Assembly (NCBI GenBank): GCA_028023455.1
Contig: JAQFVV010012416.1
Location: 667,001-731,000 of the forward strand
DNA length: 64,000 bases
Source of the DNA: Epiperipatus broadwayi
Lineage: Eukaryota; Onychophora; Udeonychophora; Euonychophora; Peripatidae
Reading direction: 5' to 3'
Below, one piece after another: positions 32,711-44,670 of this stretch. Positions within the stretch are counted from its first letter, which is position 1. The number at the start of each line of letters is the position of its first letter. The translations under genes and the position numbers were made by a program. Below the pieces are notes generated by a model. The model was not told the origin of the DNA and ran no database searches. It worked only from the letters and a program-made list of their open reading frames with translations.

Positions 32711-33663
32711 TATTTCCTTATTGTAGAACCATGGGTTTCAGACACTGTTTTCTGTAGTTTCCTACTGGTGATTTTTCAAAAGAAGAAATAATTGCATTTC
32801 CTGAAGAAAAAAAAGCAATTTTTGTTCCCAAATGTAATCACTGTCTCTACACTATGTACTTTTTATGATCATATCTGAACCTATTTTTACTATTGAATGT
32901 TATTTCCAGATATCATTGGATAATTTTACCAAGTTTCCAAGATTTGTTTTCAATCATTCTTCAACATTGATTTTTTTTTTTTGGTTCTCATCTTATAGCT
33001 AAAGATGCCGCTCGATGGCATGGTTTCATGCTAAAACACATAAAAATGCCATTTCCACGGCCGACATGTTCGAACCCGCGTTTTCTATAATACAACTTTT
33101 TTGTTGTGCTACAGAATGCAGGCCGCTATGTTGCATCACAATACAGCATGTATGTCACATCGCAGCAAATACATTTTCCGAATTCGCACAGTTTATAAAA
33201 TTGTTATGGCTTGGTGAGAGGGTGTATATTTGAATTGGATGGAAATGTTGTTTTCATTGGATTTTTTTTTTTATTTTAAATTATTGAAATGTTCAAATTT
33301 TGTAAAGTAATAATTATCAGACTTTTTACAATGTACTGTATTGAAGTTTTAATTAGGAAAATGTTGACAAGATATATGTGTAAAGTGAGTTGGAATTAAC
33401 ATTCCATGAGACAAACAAGATTCTACCATGTGTATATTTTTGAAGTAAAAAAGAGCGGAAACACAAAAATATCCAGTAAGAAAAGTACAATTCTGTATGG
33501 TTTTTTGTAAATTTCATAAAAAGCATATATTATAAACATGTTTAATAAATAAAGAAGACATTTATATGTGCTTGTTGTTGTTTAAAAAAGTTTTACTTTC
33601 TTTATTTTCTACGACTACGGTTATGATTTTGATATTTTTTATTTTAGCATTACAAACAACAGA
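32711..33663 (+). other. Mostly unassigned; weak candidate terminal exon at 33,002-33,090
   Basis: A run of T then TTCTCATCTTATAG before 33,002 looks like a splice acceptor, and the following 200 bases are less AT-rich than the surroundings. One frame reads KDAARWHGFMLKHIKMPFPR then PTCSNPRFL and a stop; another stays open from 33,015 to 33,233. AATAAATAAAG at about 33,544-33,554 could be a polyadenylation signal. No homologue recognised. Confidence 0.2.
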
Positions 33664-33715
33664 ACACTAACACTAAACCTAACTCTAAATCTAACCCTAA
33701 AACTAACCCTAACAA
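33664..33715 (+). repeat. Short degenerate telomere-like tract (CCCTAA-type)
   Basis: CTAACCCTAAAACTAACCCT AAC is preceded by ACTAAACCTAACTCTAAATC-type variants. This is an interstitial run of the complement of TTAGGG with several substitutions. Confidence 0.75.
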
Positions 33716-34256
33716 CTTTGACTTTTTGTTGTCATTCTATTTGAAGTAAAAATATCGATAGAAAATGGATTTTTTTAATAAAGCAAAATAAAAAACACGA
33801 ATCAAATTGTAATTTGTTTATTTTATTTTACATTTATTATTATCATCTAATTTTTATACGTTAATAAAAAATAATAGTTAAAAAAGACAATATTGTTTTG
33901 TTTTTATTTTCGCATTACAAAAAAACACATCAAAATGATTAAAATCAATGGCCCAGGAATGTTCATATTTTATAGTTTTAGCGTGAAAATGGTGCCATCG
34001 AACAGCGTCTTTATCTATAAGACAAGCACCTTTTTTTTTTCAATTACTATTTGATATGAAAAAAATCATTTTTGAGACAAACAAGTATAGGACTTAAGAA
34101 AAAATATTCGAGTCTAGGAAATTTATATTACGAATTATCTGCTTTTATTTACATAATGATATTCATTTTTGTTATTGTCAATAAGAAGCAGAGTTATTTT
34201 TAAGTTTCAAAAATTACAATTTTTTAAATATCGTTTTGTTTACATTTTAATGACAA
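33716..34256. other. Unassigned AT-rich sequence
   Basis: No gene supported. Confidence 0.4.
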
Positions 34257-34840
34257 TGCCCTGTGTGGTTTTGTATAGTTATTAGAGCATCTGACTTGGA
34301 AAGGAGGTTCCAGGATTAATTCTAGTGATCATAGATCTGGTGCTCGAACTTCTTATGAATTCCGAAGTAATTAAACCTTATGTCTTTCAAGCCATGGATA
34401 TTTTGGTGCAATTGGTAAAGCATCTGATTTGGGATTGGAAGGTTCCAGGATCGATTCTACTGCTCATGGACCTGGTCCTTGAACTTCTTATGAACTTCTA
34501 AGCAAGGAAACCATATGCATTTTAAACCTTGCATGTTTTGGTGAAATTTGTAGAGCATCTGATTTGGGATTGGTGATCACAGATCTGGTGCTTGAACTTC
34601 TTATGAACTCCTAAGTAATTAAACCTTATGTCTTTTAAGCCATGGATATTTTGGTAAAACATTTGATTTGGGATTGGAAGGTTCCAGGATCGATTCTAGG
34701 GCTCATGGGTCTGGTGTTTGAACTTCTTATAAACTTCTAAGCAAGGAAACCATATATCTTTTAATCCCTGCATGTTATGGTCCAATTGGTAGAGCACCTG
34801 ATTTGGATTTGGAAAGTCCCAGGATAGTCCTATAGTCTTC
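34257..34840 (+). repeat. Higher-order array of five Pro-tRNA-like monomers
   Basis: Monomers begin near 34,257, 34,389, 34,524, 34,637 and 34,765. Each has an A-box-like region (for example CAATTGGTAGAGCACCTGAT), a TTTGG anticodon-loop-like segment and a B-box-like GGTTCCAGGATCGATTCTA or its decayed form. The linkers alternate: CTTATGTCTTT(C/T)AAGCCATGG before monomers 2 and 4, CAAGGAAACCATAT before 3 and 5. The repeat unit is thus a dimer of about 241-267 bp. Internal pol III promoters are plausible but decayed in some units. Confidence 0.8.
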
Positions 34841-35731
34841 TTCAAAGAAACTTTTACTAGGTATAAGATAATTTTAAAATATGTGGATGAAGGAGGCAAT
34901 TCAAGGGGAAATGGGATAGTCAAGTTTTTATATGAGAGATGCAAAAAGCAAAAATTTGAATGTATAAGATAATTTAAAAAAGAAAAAAAAAATCTTTACT
35001 TAAATGGCTCTGAAGAAGATTGCAGTACAGTCAAAATTTAAGATTGTTGTATGAATATATGTACAATAGAAGATTTTTTGGTAAAAAGTGTTTAAATTAG
35101 AGTGGATAAATTGTATTTATAAATAATTGCACTGCTGCATATCAGATGTTTAGAGAGGATCAGTTGATAAAACTATTAAAAATTTATTAATCAGAGTAGC
35201 ATGAAGCAATGTGATTCCTCAAAACTATTAAAGCAAGGTTTCAAATAAATAGCCATAATAAATATTTGTTCCATATGGAATTGCACATATGTAAAAATAC
35301 AATTTCTGATGCTGGGCATTGATTGGATGCTTGTCTGCACTCTCAGTTGTTTTACAACAACCAAAAGAAAGTGCTGTACTGTCTGACTAAAAATGGCCTG
35401 AACATTTTTTTAGCCTTGTGGAGTGTGGATGGATTACACTCTGCAAACAGACTCGGAGAAATTGTTTTATTTATTATCACTGAAATTGAGATAATCAGTA
35501 AATCTCTTCAAACATCATCTTATATACCTTCTTCAGGAGTGTTGAGTGATGTGCCAGTTCTACCAAAATATTTCTATATTATATGCCTCTACTTGATGAT
35601 GAGAAGAAAAAAGTCATGAATAGTTCTAATGGGTAATTTATATCTGCATGTGTATCTATAAGTTTATTTTTTGCTACATAGTTACAATAACATTATATTA
35701 ATATATCTTATTGGAAATGCACATAGAAGTT
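34841..35731. other. Interval between two hammerhead-like motifs, otherwise unassigned
   Basis: The open frame at 35,323-35,619 (98 codons) has no recognisable domain. The two like-oriented motifs at 35,010 and 35,732 could mark terminal repeats of a lost Penelope-like or retrozyme-like element. Confidence 0.3.
35010..35034 (+). ncRNA. Hammerhead-like Penelope end motif, degenerate
   Basis: CTGAAGA (35,010-35,016), then GATTG paired through a G-U wobble with CAGTC, then AAAA where GAAA is expected. It is in the same orientation as, and about 720 bases upstream of, the better copy at 35,732. Confidence 0.4.
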
Positions 35732-35766
35732 CTGAAGAAGATTGCTGGGGCAATCGAAATTGTCAA
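35732..35766 (+). ncRNA. Hammerhead-like motif with intact core boxes
   Basis: CTGAAGA (35,732-35,738), one extra A, GATTGC paired with GCAATC around a TGGG loop, GAAA (35,756-35,759) and TTGTC. Both core boxes are canonical and stem II is a perfect 6-bp helix. Stem I is short (AGTT with AATA gives about three pairs), so function is uncertain. Confidence 0.5.
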
Positions 35767-36300
35767 TAGTGGGTTGTAAAAACATTGTAAAAAGTAATAA
35801 AGAATATAGATGATATTAATATTATATGGATTTGGCAATGCAATAAGAAAGATAAAGTTATAAGGTTATAGTACATGTAATCAATCATTTTAAATAATCA
35901 CTTGATTTTCTCTATTAGGCAGATTCTATCTAACAAGCTGAAATCTTTTTGAATAAAATAAAAAGTAAGAGAGGTAGAAAAGAGCATTATTATTATTCTA
36001 TACTATATTAAATGTAACCTTTTTTGTCTGTTTATCTATAGTCACATATGAAATTATAAAATTATTTACAGCCTGAAGATTTTTTTAAAACTAACTTATT
36101 CATCTCTACTATTTTCGTTTTATTGATTATACAGAGACACCTATATAGATAGAATACTTGTGAAATTGAATACTTGTGGAATTTCTGCAAAAAATGAAAA
36201 ATATCAATGTCTATATTTGTTGATGTTTTGGAATAATGAATAATAAAACAAGAGTTAAAATATATGGGTACATAAATATATAAACTTAGATTATCTAGAC
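35767..36300. other. Unassigned AT-rich sequence
   Basis: No gene supported. Confidence 0.4.
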
Positions 36301-36800
36301 TAGGAGTCAACAAACTGTCTCATGACCAATTGTGTCTCTTTGAACACAATCTCATGGTTTCTGTTTGACATGGTAAACATAAATACATTTTTTATTTCCT
36401 CTTGTAAAATAAATATTTTGATAAATCTAGGAAAGAAAAATGTGCCATAGAACAATGTTTCTTGAATTCAGCCATATTATAGAAGTAGTAATTATTATAT
36501 ATTGTGAATATTTAAACATTAGAAATTTGTGAATAAATCAAACTATCAAAGTAATTTTGTTTTTATTTATTTATTTTCATTAGGATGTAAACAGCTTGTA
36601 TTATGTTCTATTATTAAAATAAATGTTTAAACATATCTACAGGCATTTGGAAATCCATATTTTCATGAACATATTTTTCAGCTTTTTTATTGTGGCTCTT
36701 TATGGAGGGAGAGGGAAATACCTCTTTCTCTATGACTCTTTAGAGGTGAGGGAGATTTAAACAAAATGACTCTTTATGTTAAAAAGTTTGCCAATCCCTG
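36301..36800. mobile_element. Non-autonomous hAT-type element, 500 bp
   Basis: TAGGAGTCAACAAACT on the left and the reverse complement of AGTTTGCCAATCCCTG on the right (CAGGGATTGGCAAACT) are imperfect terminal inverted repeats of hAT form. ATCTAGAC (36,293-36,300) and ATCTAAAA (36,801-36,808) fit a decayed 8-bp target duplication (6 of 8). Subterminal GGCTCTTTATGG and ATGACTCTTTA repeats are present. No transposase. Confidence 0.7.
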
Positions 36801-38150
36801 ATCTAAAAAATCAACCAATTATGTACATTGAATCCTTTTTATCTACTTAATATATTTATACTATATATATCCTCACATATTTATATTACATTTATTGTAG
36901 CAAGTCTTTAGCAATTTATATAATCTTAGATAAGTTATGTTATATATCATTTTATTGGAAATTTTATGAAGAATGAAATGAATATATTTTTAAATTTAAT
37001 CTATTGAAATTTAGAATTTATACAGAAACATAAAAATTATTATTTTTAAATGTGTTAAAATCTTATTAATTTTTTTCTTATTTTGAATGGCTATGATTAT
37101 ATTTTTTAGCATTATTATATTCCTTGGTGTTTTAATTATTTTGACAATATACATTATTTGATTTTTGCATAGTGTAAATTGAAATTATTGTAAAAATTGC
37201 ATCTTAAACCAATTTTTTAAAAATTCAAATATAACTATCATATTACTAAAAATGTTAAAATTAATCATATAAATAATATATTCATTAGTGTATGACTTTC
37301 TTAGTCTACATTTTAACATGGTTTTTTTTTGCATGGACTGTCTTATATATTTCTTAAACAATGTTCTCAAAGATCCATGTTATTACTTTAAACATGAAAT
37401 TGAAGATGCATTTTGATTACCCCATTTTTTCAGTAATTATCCATTAGAATGTGCTATTAAAGCAATATTATAAATTGAATAGATATAATATTTAGTAAAT
37501 TAAAAAAAAAACTACAGCAATAAATGTTGGAATATATAACATGATTTAGTTAAGTCAAAATGTATCTTTAAATTATTTACTTTTTCCTTATATCTCTAGC
37601 TTAATGTTAACGAATTTTAAGTAAAATCTTTAAGATATTGTTTATAAAATATATGATCTAACTCATGAGTAAAAACATGTTGAAACAAATTATAAATGCT
37701 ATGCTTTAATAAATATTAGTTAGATATATTTAATCGTTAATATAAAATTAAATCATATATTTGGGTTACAGAAATATAATTCTAACTTTTAAAAATATTA
37801 CTATTTATTAATATAAAAATTAAATTGGGATTTGTAAGTAAATGTGTAAATAAAACAGATAACTTTATTCTATCTTTTGTGTGTGTGTGTGTGTGATTCT
37901 TATTGTACTCTCTTCAGACACTTACATTACTACATCATCTTGATCAATACAAGTCTTCCCGGCTATGCACTAACTATGTCAAAGAGATTGTTTGTTTGTG
38001 TATATTTTCATTTTTAATTATAGATACAGCAATTCCTTACTTCATTCCTTTTTTCTTTGTTTGTTTTTTAACTTTTTATTCTAGGATTTATTCTCTTTTC
38101 TGCAGTTATAATCGTTATATTTTTTTACAGATTATTGCTGATAATAATGA
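36801..38150. other. Unassigned AT-rich sequence with a TG microsatellite
   Basis: An (TG)n run lies at 37,878-37,895. It is followed by a T-rich AG (TTGTACTCTCTTCAG, ending 37,918) and an open stretch TLTLLHHLDQYKSSRLCTNY; this could be an exon but has no homologue I recognise, and the long frame 37,903-38,226 runs into a SINE. No gene accepted. Confidence 0.3.
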
Positions 38151-38248
38151 TTTTTTTTTTTCATATTTCAAATGCGTTGACTGGGAAGCAAACCCGGGCC
38201 TGCTGCTTGGAAGGCAGCTATGCTAACCGCTAGGCCACCAATGCTTGA
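38151..38248 (-). mobile_element. SINE-A, third subfamily
   Basis: Poly-T, TCATATTTCAAATGCGTTGA, GAAGCAAACCCGGGCC, CTGCTTGGAAGGCAGC and CTAGGCCACCAATGCTTGAC. Flanks GATAATAATGAT and ACAATAATAGTGAT are a diverged target duplication. Confidence 0.85.
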
Positions 38249-38357
38249 CAATAATAGTGATGTTTTACACAAATTATTACATTATTTTTATTAATCTTGT
38301 TTGAATTATATCTTTTTATTTGTCTGTACAACAACTATGATATCTGATACATTAGCT

Positions 38358-38882
38358 CAGGGGTCCCCAACCTTTTTGCACTTAAGAGCACATTCTATAA
38401 TATCGGCCAGGTGGCAGGCACCATTTATTTTTTCAATGTAAATTTTATAATTGGATACTGTTAATAATACATATAATGTACAAAAAAATATTTATTTCAA
38501 AAATAAAATTTTAACGTATAATTAACATTTATATTTTTATGTAAATTACTAAATTATATATAATATTACAAGTCAATGTGATTGTTGGCACTGCATTTCA
38601 TTGGCAATTGCTTCATAATTAGGGGAGTATGGTGATAGTCCTGCTTATAAGCAATCATCAAGATGTTCATCACTCAGTCGAGATAGAATCTTTTACGCTG
38701 TAAAAGTATAGTATGCCCTACAATTTGATTACAATATAATACAATAATTTATAAGAAATTTTAAAAATTAAATTTATTTGTATCAGATAAATAATTTTTT
38801 ATCATGTTCGGATAGCGATGGGCACACGTAAAATGGTCTGCGGGCGTCATGGTGCCCACGGGCATAGGGTTGGGGACCCCTG
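38358..38882. mobile_element. Non-autonomous hAT element with perfect 8-bp target duplication
   Basis: CAGGGGTCCCCAACCTTTTT starts the element and AGGGTTGGGGACCCCTG ends it, giving near-perfect terminal inverted repeats. CATTAGCT occurs exactly at 38,350-38,357 and 38,883-38,890. The 525-bp interior is AT-rich with GC-richer subterminal blocks (GGCCAGGTGGCAGGCACC; GCGGGCGTCATGGTGCCC) and has no transposase. Confidence 0.93.
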
Positions 38883-39048
38883 CATTAGCTATTAGTCACT
38901 TTTAAAGACGTGAAATATAGCTAAGAGACTAAGGAATTTTTAATTTTAAGTAATTTAAATTTAAAACTGAATGTAAAATTCTTTTATCTTTACACACAAT
39001 TTTATTGTTTTGATAAGACTACATTTAGTGTTAACCATTGCATTGTTA

Positions 39049-39178
39049 TGCCCTGTGTGATTTGGTGTGATGATCGAATAGCTGAATCTGAAGTCAAGAT
39101 CTGAAGTCAAGATTCAAGAATTGTGGGTCAATTCTATATTTCCAAGGGTTGAATTTCTTATGAATACCCAAGCAATAA
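39049..39178 (+). repeat. Pro-tRNA-like monomer, decayed single copy
   Basis: ATGCCCTGTGTGATTTGGTG, GGGTCAATTCTATA and GAATTTCTTATGAATACCC keep the order of the monomers at 34,257. It has a small internal duplication (GATCTGAAGTCAA twice). Confidence 0.6.
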
Positions 39179-39340
39179 TCTATTCACATCATTATAATTA
39201 TTGCGTTGAATTGTAGTATGTGTGTTAATCACATGCAAGACCATCTTTAAAAAATCTGCCTAGAAAAAAACATATTTCAGTACTCAATATTTTAAAAATA
39301 TCATATTAGAAAAAATATATATATTTTTACCTACTTAATT

Positions 39341-39799
39341 TCATAGCTCGTATTTATTTAAATATATGCTAGACAGAATACCACTAATAGGAAGGCTCAT
39401 AGGCCATCTATCTTGCATACTGTACCACTTGTTTTCGAAGAGTGTGAATATGTGAGAATCGATCCATGACAGGAAAGCAATAATGAATTTAACTCTTTCA
39501 CTAGGGCAATGTACTCGCAGTAGCTCTTCGGGTACTATTTGTATGGATGCTTTTCTATTAATTGATCCGTATAATTCCTTCACATCCATTGTAGCCATAA
39601 TAGAAGTCTGAGAGATTTGAGTATTTTTAATTTTAGAAATAAATTGGAGAGATGAATTTATCGTGTATTCACCAAAATTAAGGTAATCTATAAGTAATTG
39701 ATTGATTAGTTTGGCTGCTTCGAAATAATGCACACCACCGAAATCCATCATCAATCGTAGTGGTTCACCTGTTTTATGTAGTTTCAAATTGGCAAACAT
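39341..39799 (-). pseudogene. Third Penelope-like element: reverse transcriptase fragment
   Basis: The 152-residue open frame contains LKLHKTGEPLRLMMDFGG (the block upstream of the palm), RT motif A as TMDVKELYGSI with its catalytic Asp, and MSLPISGILSSIYLNKYEL matching motif B ('MGxPLSPxLAxIYMxxFE'). Motif C and the GIY-YIG domain are absent; the fragment ends at about 39,341. The frame is uninterrupted, so it is younger or better preserved than the copies at 1-6.5 kb. It is not the same lineage as the 604-1880 copy, whose motif A is VKLDIINMYNNVD. It faces an inverted partial copy starting at 39,880. Confidence 0.85.
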
Positions 39800-39879
39800 T
39801 CGGGGGGAGGGATCTAGTGGCAGAGGGATAAATCCTATAATATTCAGATTTAGTGATCCCTTTATCCTTGAATGTTCGA

Positions 39880-40030
39880 ATCATTCTATTATGGCTACAA
39901 TGGATGTGAAGAAATTATATGGATCAATTAATAGTAAAGCATCCATACAAATAGTACCCGAAGAGCTACTGCGAGTACATTGCCCTAGTGAAAGAGTTAT
40001 AATCTTTATTGCTTTCCTTTTTGGTCTCTC
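39880..40030 (+). pseudogene. Inverted partial copy of the third Penelope reverse transcriptase
   Basis: ATMDVKKLYGSINSKASIQI followed by VPEELLRVHCPSERV repeats, on the other strand, the motif A region of the 39,341-39,799 fragment with two residue differences in the shared stretch. The match stops just after CCSER-type residues near 40,010. The two pieces are head to head, about 280 bases apart. Confidence 0.85.
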
Positions 40031-40404
40031 TTTTCTTATTCTCACTCTTTTTAAAAGAGGAGGTCTTCCAATGGTGAGGGGGTTGGTGTTCGTTCCTTTT
40101 TTTTATATTTTTTTTAATAAACATTTAATTAAAAAAAAAAAATCAAATAATCCAAATATCAAAATAATACAACAACACAAAACTTCATATTATTAAATTA
40201 TTTTTTTATTTTTAAAAATTGTAAATATTTAATTTAGTTTAAAAAAATAAATAAATTTATTTATTTTTATTTATTCATTAATCTAAATATTATATATATA
40301 ATGATTCAGTCCATGCAATTGTCTTATGCTCTGATGTAGTATTACAAGGTATCTATAATATCTTTATATTTTGTAAATTAAATAGGTTATTATGTGCATA
40401 CTCT
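40031..40404. other. Unassigned AT-rich sequence
   Basis: No gene supported. Confidence 0.4.
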
Positions 40405-40873
<469 letters not shown>

Positions 40874-41189
40874 CCATATTGCATGTATGTCTAGTTTATA
40901 CTTTAATTTACAAATATCAAACTTTCTGCCCTTTTACTCATTAAACTATAACTTATTCCTAATCCAAATATAAACTTTAAATCTCAATTTAAAAAAAAAT
41001 TAATATATCCGCTTTTTAATTAAGCTTCTAAAGATGTTGATGTCATAATTGTGAGTGTGGAAATTTTGACGCTTATAAACCAAAGTGTAATAATTTGGTA
41101 TTGATAAATACTTAACAAATGATCAACACATGTGTAGAAGATTGAGACTTGGTCCAACTGTAGAGTACTGATTTAGCATGTAATCTCTC
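40874..41189. other. Unassigned sequence
   Basis: No gene supported. Confidence 0.4.
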
Positions 41190-41207
41190 GGGGGGGGGGG
41201 GTAATTT
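41190..41207 (+). repeat. Poly-G run joined to TAATTT, copy 2
   Basis: Twelve G bases followed directly by TAATTT. Confidence 0.85.
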
Positions 41208-41551
41208 CTCTTTTTTAGCTACCCCAAGAATATCGCAAGTGAAAATCTAAATATTTCTAATACAACAATATATATCTTTTATTTTATCATTTTCACTTTA
41301 ATCATATAAACAAAAACTTTCAAAAAAGCTAAATGATCCCTAAGATATGACCACTTATTAGTTAGCCCAGGTAATAATCTCTCATATGTCTTTATTACTC
41401 TTGCCCAATATTTATCAATATCGAATTATTAAAATTTATTGTGAAGACACCAATATAATACAAGCAATATAATAATACAGTCTTCTTTTCTTAAAAAAAA
41501 TGTAACTTAATAATTATTACTAATCATTTTGAGGCTAGAGATTATAATATC

Positions 41552-41644
41552 TTTTTTTTTTTCATATGTCAAAGCATCAGCCGGAAGTGAACCCAGGACA
41601 ACTGCTTGTAAGGCAGTTGTGCTAACCACTCGGCCACCAACGCT
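41552..41644 (-). mobile_element. SINE-A, short-arm subfamily
   Basis: In reverse, GGTGGCCGAGTGGTTAGC (A box), CTGCCTTACAAGCAGTTG, B-box GGGTTCACTTCC and GCTGATGCTTTGACATATG. Its A box is among the most tRNA-like in the window (class II type GGCCGAGTGGTTA). Confidence 0.88.
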
Positions 41645-43576
41645 GATATTAATATAATCTATGTTCTTTAATATAACCCAAACATATTCTTTAGGTTTTA
41701 ATTAAAGATGAATGTATCTATTATTATCAAACATGATGGCATGGAATAAATAAGTAAACTTTATTGTACTTTTTTCCATATGTAAAAATAAATAACATTT
41801 ATTTATTAATTAAATTACACAAATTATTTTACTTTAAAATTCTAATCCAATTTACAGTTAGTATGTATTATTAAATAGTTTTATTGTCTTATACAACCAT
41901 TCATTGCAATTTTGACTTGAAAATATTTTATAAAACAACAAAACCAATTAGTATTGTATATTAATCAGAAATTTGAGTAGACATTTAAAGTTATGTAGCT
42001 ACTATATATTATTATGAGATCTTTTGTCATACATATATAATGAAACATTTCATCATGTGTATGTGGATATAGTGAATTTAAAAAAAGATAGTTAAAAAAT
42101 TCTAATAAATATCAAATTAAAAGATCTTGAAATAAAAATTATATTTTGTTTAGATTTAACTTTTGAGGTTTTGTTTTTAAATACCTTTATTTAAGTTGGT
42201 AACTTTGTTTATTTGTTTAAATATATTTTTAATATATCAAATAGATTTTCTTCAAATGTTGTATATATGTTGGAAATCGATGGCAATGAAGTATTTCAGG
42301 TTTGTTTTTTAGTTTGTTTATGGTAGAGAGGTTGGTAAACTAAATTTTGAATGTGAAGATATTCATTCAGTAAGTTTTCAATGATATGCATGAGAGGGCA
42401 GTATATTTTTTAAATGCTTTTATTGAACTTGGTAACTCTCATTGTGGATTGTTGGGAGTTTCTTCAGCAAAAATATTGTTGTTCAGTAATTTAGATTACA
42501 GCATTAACTTTATCTTAAGTATTAATGGCCTGCATTTTTTTAATGTAAAATTTCCGTTAATGCTTTTATTGACATTTTAATTGAAAAAAATCTGAAGGGA
42601 TAAGTATCTTATGGACTGCAGCTAACATTAAAGGAATTCTCTTTTGTTGTTTTTTTTTGACAGAAGAAAATGACCAGAGAAACTTTGCATCCTTTGGTTT
42701 AGTTTTTTTGCAAAGATTTTGAAGTATAATGAAATATGATTTTTTGCATGTTTATAAAATTATTTTGCATTATTTTTACACACTAATTGGTTGATTGTTA
42801 TTTAAAACAACATTTTCAAAATTAGACAATAATCAACTTATTCATAATGTAAAGAAAAAAACATAGTGTCTATTACATCATTATCTGTCAGAATTGACTT
42901 GGTGTTAAATTTTTTCAAATATTCTAATTATTTTCAGAAAATATCAGATTTTAAAGCAGAATTTGATAAAGTTATTATAAGTCTATCTTTATTCATTGAC
43001 AGTAAAAAACCCATAGAATAAAAAAAATGTTAATTTTCAGAAGTGTTTACACAAATAACTATGATGACATTTTAAATATATGAAACAGTCAAATGTGATT
43101 TTTTTAATGCTCATAAAATTAAATTAAATGGAAATCAAGGTCAATTTATTGAGTGTTAGTATACAATAAAGATTTTATATGAACAGAAGAGTTGAGCTTT
43201 TCCAAAAACTCTCACCAGATGGAACATTAGAAAATATCAGAATTTGAAAGGATTAAAAAAAATTAAATTGAAATGTATTAATGATCTATTAAAATAGAAA
43301 TAAAAATGAATCTTTGATTACAAAAATTGCTTCTTTTAAAGTGGATGAAATTTTATTTTCTCTTGATTGAAAAATTTATTTTTGTAAAATGTTTTTTTTT
43401 ATAAACAAAGTAATATTGAATCAATTTTTAATGCACCATGAATTTTCTTTTAAATGTTACAGATACTGCAATAACATTTTATTCTTCATTTTAAATAGAA
43501 ATAATTACAAAAAAATATGCAAATACTAAAAAATTAAAATATATATAAAGTATTTTATAATAAACACTTTTATTTA
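41645..43576. other. Unassigned AT-rich sequence
   Basis: No gene supported. A possible open stretch before a GT near 42,299 (MLEIDGNEVFQ) is too short to judge. Confidence 0.35.
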
Positions 43577-44035
43577 ATAACTGAAACACACGGGCTTATT
43601 ATATACCTGTATCTATATATGTAATATATAGGATATAAGAGCACAGACTTTCACATGACCCACCACTCTCCACACTATCTCATAATATTGATACACTTGA
43701 ACACAAATATGTTGAAAAGATAAATAATCACCAATATATGTATTTCATGCTAAACCAGCAATCATCAGTTGGTCCAGATTACCATCTCTACACATAAATG
43801 CTATAAATGCTCAGATATATATTAAGATAGCCAAACCTCATACTTTAATGGACAGGCTTCAATCTACTTCACACTCCAACTCTTTAACCATCCATCCAAT
43901 TGAAAATCTGATGATGGAATGCTCAAAGGCCACCTTGATGCCAAGATTCTTGTCACACCCATGTTGACCTAAGGTCAATCTGACTCTTCATGTACAGGAC
44001 ATAATCCATTTAATACATATACAAGGGATAGGCAG
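43577..44035 (+). repeat. Family A repeat, best-preserved copy
   Basis: Flank AACTGAAACACACGGGCTTA and TATATACCTGTATCTATATA precede the core, which starts CACAGACTTTCACATGACCC and runs through CATCAGTTGGTCCAGATTAC to GATGATGGAATGCTCAAAGG and GACTCTTCATGTACAGGAC. Compare 2762-3165, where the same flank is joined to the core in the opposite orientation. Confidence 0.85.
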
Positions 44036-44050
44036 ACTTTTATTTAATGT

Positions 44051-44269
44051 AGACTAAAAAGCCAATATAATTGTTTCCTTCAATTGAGGTTTTTGTATTT
44101 AAGTTGAAATAAAAATGCGGGGGTTCACAAATTAATTAATTCAGTCACTTGTTGCAAAAATTGGTAATTGAATTAATTAATTTCTGAACTCCCCATGCTT
44201 TTATTTCATGTTAAATATAAAAACCCCAATTGGAATTAAAGTAAATAAGTATTTTTTGGCTTTTCAGCT
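44051..44269. repeat. Foldback element, arms about 100 bp
   Basis: Left-arm blocks TCAATTGAGGTTTTTGTATT, GAAATAAAAATGCGGGGGTT and AATTAATTAATTCAG pair with right-arm AATTAATTAATTTC, CCCCATGCTTTTATTTC and ATAAAAACCCCAATTGG. Outer parts (ACTAAAAAGCC; TTTTGGCTTTTCAG) also pair. Confidence 0.85.
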
Positions 44270-44670
44270 TACAGTAAATAAATATTGTATATATATTATT
44301 TAAATAAGCTATTAAATCGTTTTAATCAAAAATAAACATGTAAATTGTTTTTTTTATATATTTTTAAATGTATTTTTCAATAAATGTGTATTATTTTAAT
44401 TAATGATAAAGGAAATAATATTAATGATTATTACTAGTCATTTATTAAATTAGAGATTACCTCTAGCCCAAATATGTACTATAAATCTTACTTAATGAAT
44501 AGCTTTGTAGAGATAAAGCAAATATTTAAATATTTCAAACAACATAAAAACAGTTATAGAAAAAAAGTATTTATCTAAGGAACTTTTAAATAATTGGAAT
44601 AAATTTAATTAAATTACTGGCAATTAAAAAGAGATATACCAAGATTATTAATAGAGTTGTAAAGAGTTTT

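Noticed and set aside
37878-37895. TG run as a Z-DNA regulatory element
   Set aside because: A short microsatellite with no associated promoter or gene that I can support.
37903-38226. 107-codon plus-strand open frame
   Set aside because: Its last third is the reverse of a SINE and the middle is T-rich low complexity; only the first 25 codons are of any interest.
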